Positions 60,710-64,000 of a stretch of 64,000 nt of DNA are shown piece after piece. The stretch comes from Lysinibacillus_B sp036662795 (GTDB lineage Bacteria; Bacillota; Bacilli; Bacillales_A; Planococcaceae): contig NZ_JBAFWZ010000010.1 in the NCBI RefSeq assembly GCF_036662795.1, positions 62,001 to 126,000 of the forward strand, given 5' to 3'. A program made the position numbers and the translations under genes. The notes under the pieces were generated by a model. It made no database searches. It was not told where the DNA came from and saw nothing but the letters and a program-made list of their open reading frames with translations. Each line of letters starts with the position of its first letter. Within the stretch, counting starts at the first letter, position 1.

Positions 60710-63700
60710 ATGAATGCTTTAGATCAGCAAATTGAACAACTTTTACAACAATCAGCAATTCAATACATAATTTACTCGCAAAATCAGGATGCAGAGCGAA
60801 TAGAGAAGCTTCATCTTTTTGCGCGCAAGCTACTACAGAAGGAATATGTAATTGGATTTGCAGGTCATTTCTCCGCAGGAAAATCCAGTATGATTAACGC
60901 ACTGTCAGGAGAAAATATTTTAGCTACAAGTCCAATTCCAACAAGCGCAAATATCGTAAAGGTGCATAAGTCTAATGAAGACTATGCTATTCTCTATTTA
61001 CATAAGGAGCAACCTGTAAAATTTGAGGCGGGCTATGATATTAAGCAAGTAAAAGAACTAAGTAAGAACGGCGAGCTTGTGTCTCAAATCGAGATTGGTC
61101 ATAGCTCATCAACGCTACCTTCAGGTGTAACGGTAATGGATACACCCGGTGTTGACTCAACTGATGATGCACATGCAATGAGTACAGAATCTGCCCTTCA
61201 TATTGCAGATGTTGTATTTTACACAATGGACTATAATCACGTGCAATCAGAGTTAAACTTCCAATTCACAAAACAATTAATGAAATATAACGAGAATGTT
61301 TATTTGATTGTTAATCAAATCGACAAGCATCGTGATTCGGAGCTTTCTTTTGAAGAATTTAAGCAATCCGTTCATAATTCTTTTGCTGCTTGGGGTGTGT
61401 ATCCAAAAGATATTTTCTTTACGTCGTTAAAGCAACAAGATCATCCTCACAATGATTTTATGAAGGTGAAAAAGATTGTGATGGATTCGATGGAAGATTG
61501 GCAGGAGCAGCTTGTATTAACAGCCAAAAATACATTAACAAAGCTCCATGATGAGCATGAGGCGTTTTTAGCAGATGAAAAGCAGGATCGCCTTGAAGCG
61601 AATGAAGAAATCTTATCGCAGGATGATTGGGCACATCATGAAGATCTTTTAGAGCAATACGATAAGCTGACACTTCAAACAGAGCTATTCTCCTTTGAAC
61701 AGTGGAATGAAACATTTGAGGAAAAGCGTAAAGATTTATTAGCCAATGCAGCGATTATGCCTGCTGATTTCCGTGATAAATTACGAGGCTATTTAGAATC
61801 ACGTCAAGAAGGCTTTAAAGTAGGGGGCCTCTTTACTGCGAAACGAAAAACAGAAGAAGAGCGTCAGCGTCGAATCCAAGAAGCAAATGCAACGTTCCAA
61901 ACGGTTCTTCAATCACAATTAATTGGTCATATTAAATCTTTAATGAAGCAATCATTAAAGGATGTTGGTGCTTTAACTGAGGCGCGAGCTGCCTCTATTG
62001 ATGAAAGAGATTTTGCTGTACCGTTTTCATTAATTGAGGAGCAGGTGCAAGGCAATGTAATGGTAACCGGAGATGCCGTATTAAATTTCGCCAATCGTGT
62101 TGCAGAAGCAACAAAGCGCCACTTTATTCGTGAGACGGATGCATGGAAAAAAGAGCAGGAGTCTGTACTACAGCAAGTAGAATCTGAAGTATCGGCACCA
62201 GTCCAACTAAAAATTAACGCTATGAAAGGCAAAATCTCAGCGATTCATCAAATTCGAGAAATGGATGAACGTAAAATATTTAGTGACAAGCAGATGACAC
62301 AGGCCTCAAAGGAAACAAGAGCAGCAGCCAAAACACAATTTGCAAATTGGCAGACGGATTATGAAAAAGCCTTATCTGAAATTCGTCCGTTCAATGAGTC
62401 GATGTTATTGCCAAAAGAGGAAGCTACTTTTGAAATGGAGCAGCAGCAGGAAGTAGCAGCTAGTAGCTCACACAACTCTGAGATAGTTGCAGCCAATGCA
62501 ATGAAAACAGCACAGGCAGTTGGCAATGTCCAAGGCTTTAAAGAAGTTGCAAGCTTCCTAACGAAAAAAGTCGAGCGCCTACAGAAGAAGGATTTTACAA
62601 TCGCTTTATTCGGAGCGTTTAGTGCGGGGAAATCCAGCTTTTCCAATGCACTTATGGGCTCGAGGGTATTACCTGTATCACCAAATCCAACGACAGCAGC
62701 TATTAATAAGATTCGCCCAGTAACACCTGAGCATCCGCATGAAACAGCAGATGTAAGATTAAAAACAGATAGACAGTTATTAGAGGATATTAGAGCATCC
62801 TATGAGGCGATCGGACTGAATGTATCTTCATTACAGGAAGCATTTGACCGAGCACAAGAAGGACTTGATGTTAGTCTGTCTGATGAACGACTTAATGTTC
62901 ATAAATCATTTATTCGCGCCTACAGCGAAGGCTTTAATGAATTTAAGGATCAGCTTGGCACAATTCTTCGTGTAAACCGCGAAGATTTTGAAAAATTTGT
63001 AGCACAGGAAAATCGTTCGTGCTTTGTTGATAATATCGATTTCTATTTTGATTCACCACTAACACGAATGGGTGTCACACTTGTAGATACACCAGGGGCA
63101 GACTCAATTAATGCACGTCATACGGGCGTAGCGTTCGATTATATCCGAAATGCAGATGCGATTCTTTTCATTACGTATTATAATCATGCATTTGCAAAAG
63201 CAGACCGTGAGTTTTTAATTCAGCTTGGACGCGTTAAAGATGCATTTGAGCTTGATAAAATGTTCTTTGTTGTCAATGCAATTGACCTAGCTTCTACTGA
63301 AGAAGAGGCAGATGAAGTGAAAAATTACGTACGTTCAGAGCTGCAACGCTTTGGAATTCGATTCCCGCGTCTTTATGGTGTATCTAGTTTACAAGCTCTT
63401 AAAGAAAAACAAGAAGGGGCAGAGCTTCAATCAGGCATTGCACCATTTGAAGAGGCTTTCCATCACTTCTTAAATGAGGAGCTAATGGGGATTGCTGTGC
63501 AGGCTCTAAATGAAGAAGTAGAAAAAACACATGCTCGACTTCATGATTTAATTCAGCAAACGGAAGACAATTTAAAGCGAAAAGATGAGCGTTTAGCAGA
63601 ACTACAACAGCTTGAGCAGCATGTACGAAATCAGTATCAGTTAAGCAACACAGCAATGCTGGAGAAGGATTCGAAACAGGAATTAGAGGAGTTATTATAC

Positions 63701-64000
63701 TACGTTATGCAACGTGTTTATTATCGTTATCCTGACTTCTTCCGTGAAAGCTATAACCCTTCTACGTTTGCACAGCTTCCAACACAGCAAGCGCTTGATA
63801 CAGCTTTAAAGGAAGTGTTACATGCACTAAGCTTTGATTTTACACAGGAGCTGCGTGTGACGAATTTCCGCTTAGCACAATTCGTGCAAAAGCAAATGAA
63901 GGAACGCTTTAAGGAAGGGGCGCAAGCTCTAAAAGAATTGAACCATAGCTTCTCATTTATGGCGTACGAACCAGGAGAGCCAAGTATTTTAGATTTCACA
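60710..64000 (+). CDS. dynA: Bacterial dynamin-like protein DynA, two-headed (partial, continues beyond window)
   Basis: The frame is open for 1097 codons to the window edge. Two dynamin GTPase heads are present: G1 'GHFSAGKSS' at residues 52-60 with DTPG near 144, and a second 'GAFSAGKSS' at 635-643 with its own DTPG near 795. Helical stalk regions alternate with the heads. B. subtilis DynA (YpbR) has the same fused design, binds membranes and protects them against phage and antibiotics by fusing or sealing. The C-terminal part is missing only because the window ends. Confidence 0.93.
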   Translation, partial: MNALDQQIEQLLQQSAIQYIIYSQNQDAERIEKLHLFARKLLQKEYVIGFAGHFSAGKSSMINALSGENILATSPIPTSANIVKVHKSNEDYAILYLHKEQPVKFEAGYDIKQVKELSKNGELVSQIEIGHSSSTLPSGVTVMDTPGVDSTDDAHAMSTESALHIADVVFYTMDYNHVQSELNFQFTKQLMKYNENVYLIVNQIDKHRDSELSFEEFKQSVHNSFAAWGVYPKDIFFTSLKQQDHPHNDFMKVKKIVMDSMEDWQEQLVLTAKNTLTKLHDEHEAFLADEKQDRLEANEEILSQDDWAHHEDLLEQYDKLTLQTELFSFEQWNETFEEKRKDLLANAAIMPADFRDKLRGYLESRQEGFKVGGLFTAKRKTEEERQRRIQEANATFQTVLQSQLIGHIKSLMKQSLKDVGALTEARAASIDERDFAVPFSLIEEQVQGNVMVTGDAVLNFANRVAEATKRHFIRETDAWKKEQESVLQQVESEVSAPVQLKINAMKGKISAIHQIREMDERKIFSDKQMTQASKETRAAAKTQFANWQTDYEKALSEIRPFNESMLLPKEEATFEMEQQQEVAASSSHNSEIVAANAMKTAQAVGNVQGFKEVASFLTKKVERLQKKDFTIALFGAFSAGKSSFSNALMGSRVLPVSPNPTTAAINKIRPVTPEHPHETADVRLKTDRQLLEDIRASYEAIGLNVSSLQEAFDRAQEGLDVSLSDERLNVHKSFIRAYSEGFNEFKDQLGTILRVNREDFEKFVAQENRSCFVDNIDFYFDSPLTRMGVTLVDTPGADSINARHTGVAFDYIRNADAILFITYYNHAFAKADREFLIQLGRVKDAFELDKMFFVVNAIDLASTEEEADEVKNYVRSELQRFGIRFPRLYGVSSLQALKEKQEGAELQSGIAPFEEAFHHFLNEELMGIAVQALNEEVEKTHARLHDLIQQTEDNLKRKDERLAELQQLEQHVRNQYQLSNTAMLEKDSKQELEELLYYVMQRVYYRYPDFFRESYNPSTFAQLPTQQALDTALKEVLHALSFDFTQELRVTNFRLAQFVQKQMKERFKEGAQALKELNHSFSFMAYEPGEPSILDFT

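Overview
The window reads as chromosome of a low-to-moderate GC Bacillales bacterium, most likely Lysinibacillus or a close relative. The host gene order mrfA(yprA)-mrfB(yprB)-gpsB-rnpB-rlmL(ypsC)-ypvA-ypwA follows Bacillus subtilis, the ribosomal-RNA-free region carries a type-B RNase P RNA and a Firmicute T-box, and the regulatory sites are Bacillus-like (cre-like, Fnr-like). The genus is inferred from protein flavour and synteny.

Region 1 (1-about 26,560) is the late half of a contractile-tailed (myovirus) prophage, all on the + strand: a late activator, small and large terminase, SPP1-like portal, a minor head protein fused to a zincin-like protease domain, scaffold, capsid, connectors, tail sheath, tube, a tail chaperone with a canonical -1 frameshift site, tape measure, a PBSX-like baseplate set, fibres, holin, amidase endolysin and a few small end genes. 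It interrupts mrfA; only the C-terminal, cysteine-bearing end of that helicase lies to its right. The phage left end and integrase are outside the window.

Region 2 (26,587-37,016) is host core: mrfA remnant, mrfB, gpsB, rnpB, a PAS-GGDEF-EAL protein, rlmL, ypvA, a hypothetical, a tyrosine T-box leader driving a TyrRS that has lost its catalytic core, and ypwA (M32 carboxypeptidase).

Region 3 (37,017-44,720) is an accessory stretch built on repeated 3' ends of ypwA. The complete gene is followed by a NACHT NTPase (with a tiny ORF abutting it), a DUF262/DUF1524 (GmrSD-like) protein and an XRE regulator with its operators; then a second, diverged ypwA 3' fragment plus its terminator; then a DUF4362-like protein; then a third short ypwA end. 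This looks like an insertion hot spot for defence or other cargo and is the most interesting part of the window.

Region 4 (44,954-57,282) is a regulator plus uptake/catabolic operon: a large P-loop/TPR/BTAD activator, a lipoprotein solute receptor, two ABC ATPases, two permeases, a KAS III-like enzyme, an alpha/beta hydrolase resembling intracellular PHA depolymerases, an SDR reductase and an acyl-CoA synthetase. The receptor-gene promoter has two 8-bp direct repeats 11 bp apart, as SARP/BTAD activators use, and a cre-like site. Region 5 (57,429-59,732, - strand) encodes a ba3-type terminal oxidase behind an Fnr-type box. A CheX-like gene and the start of a two-headed bacterial dynamin (dynA) finish the window.
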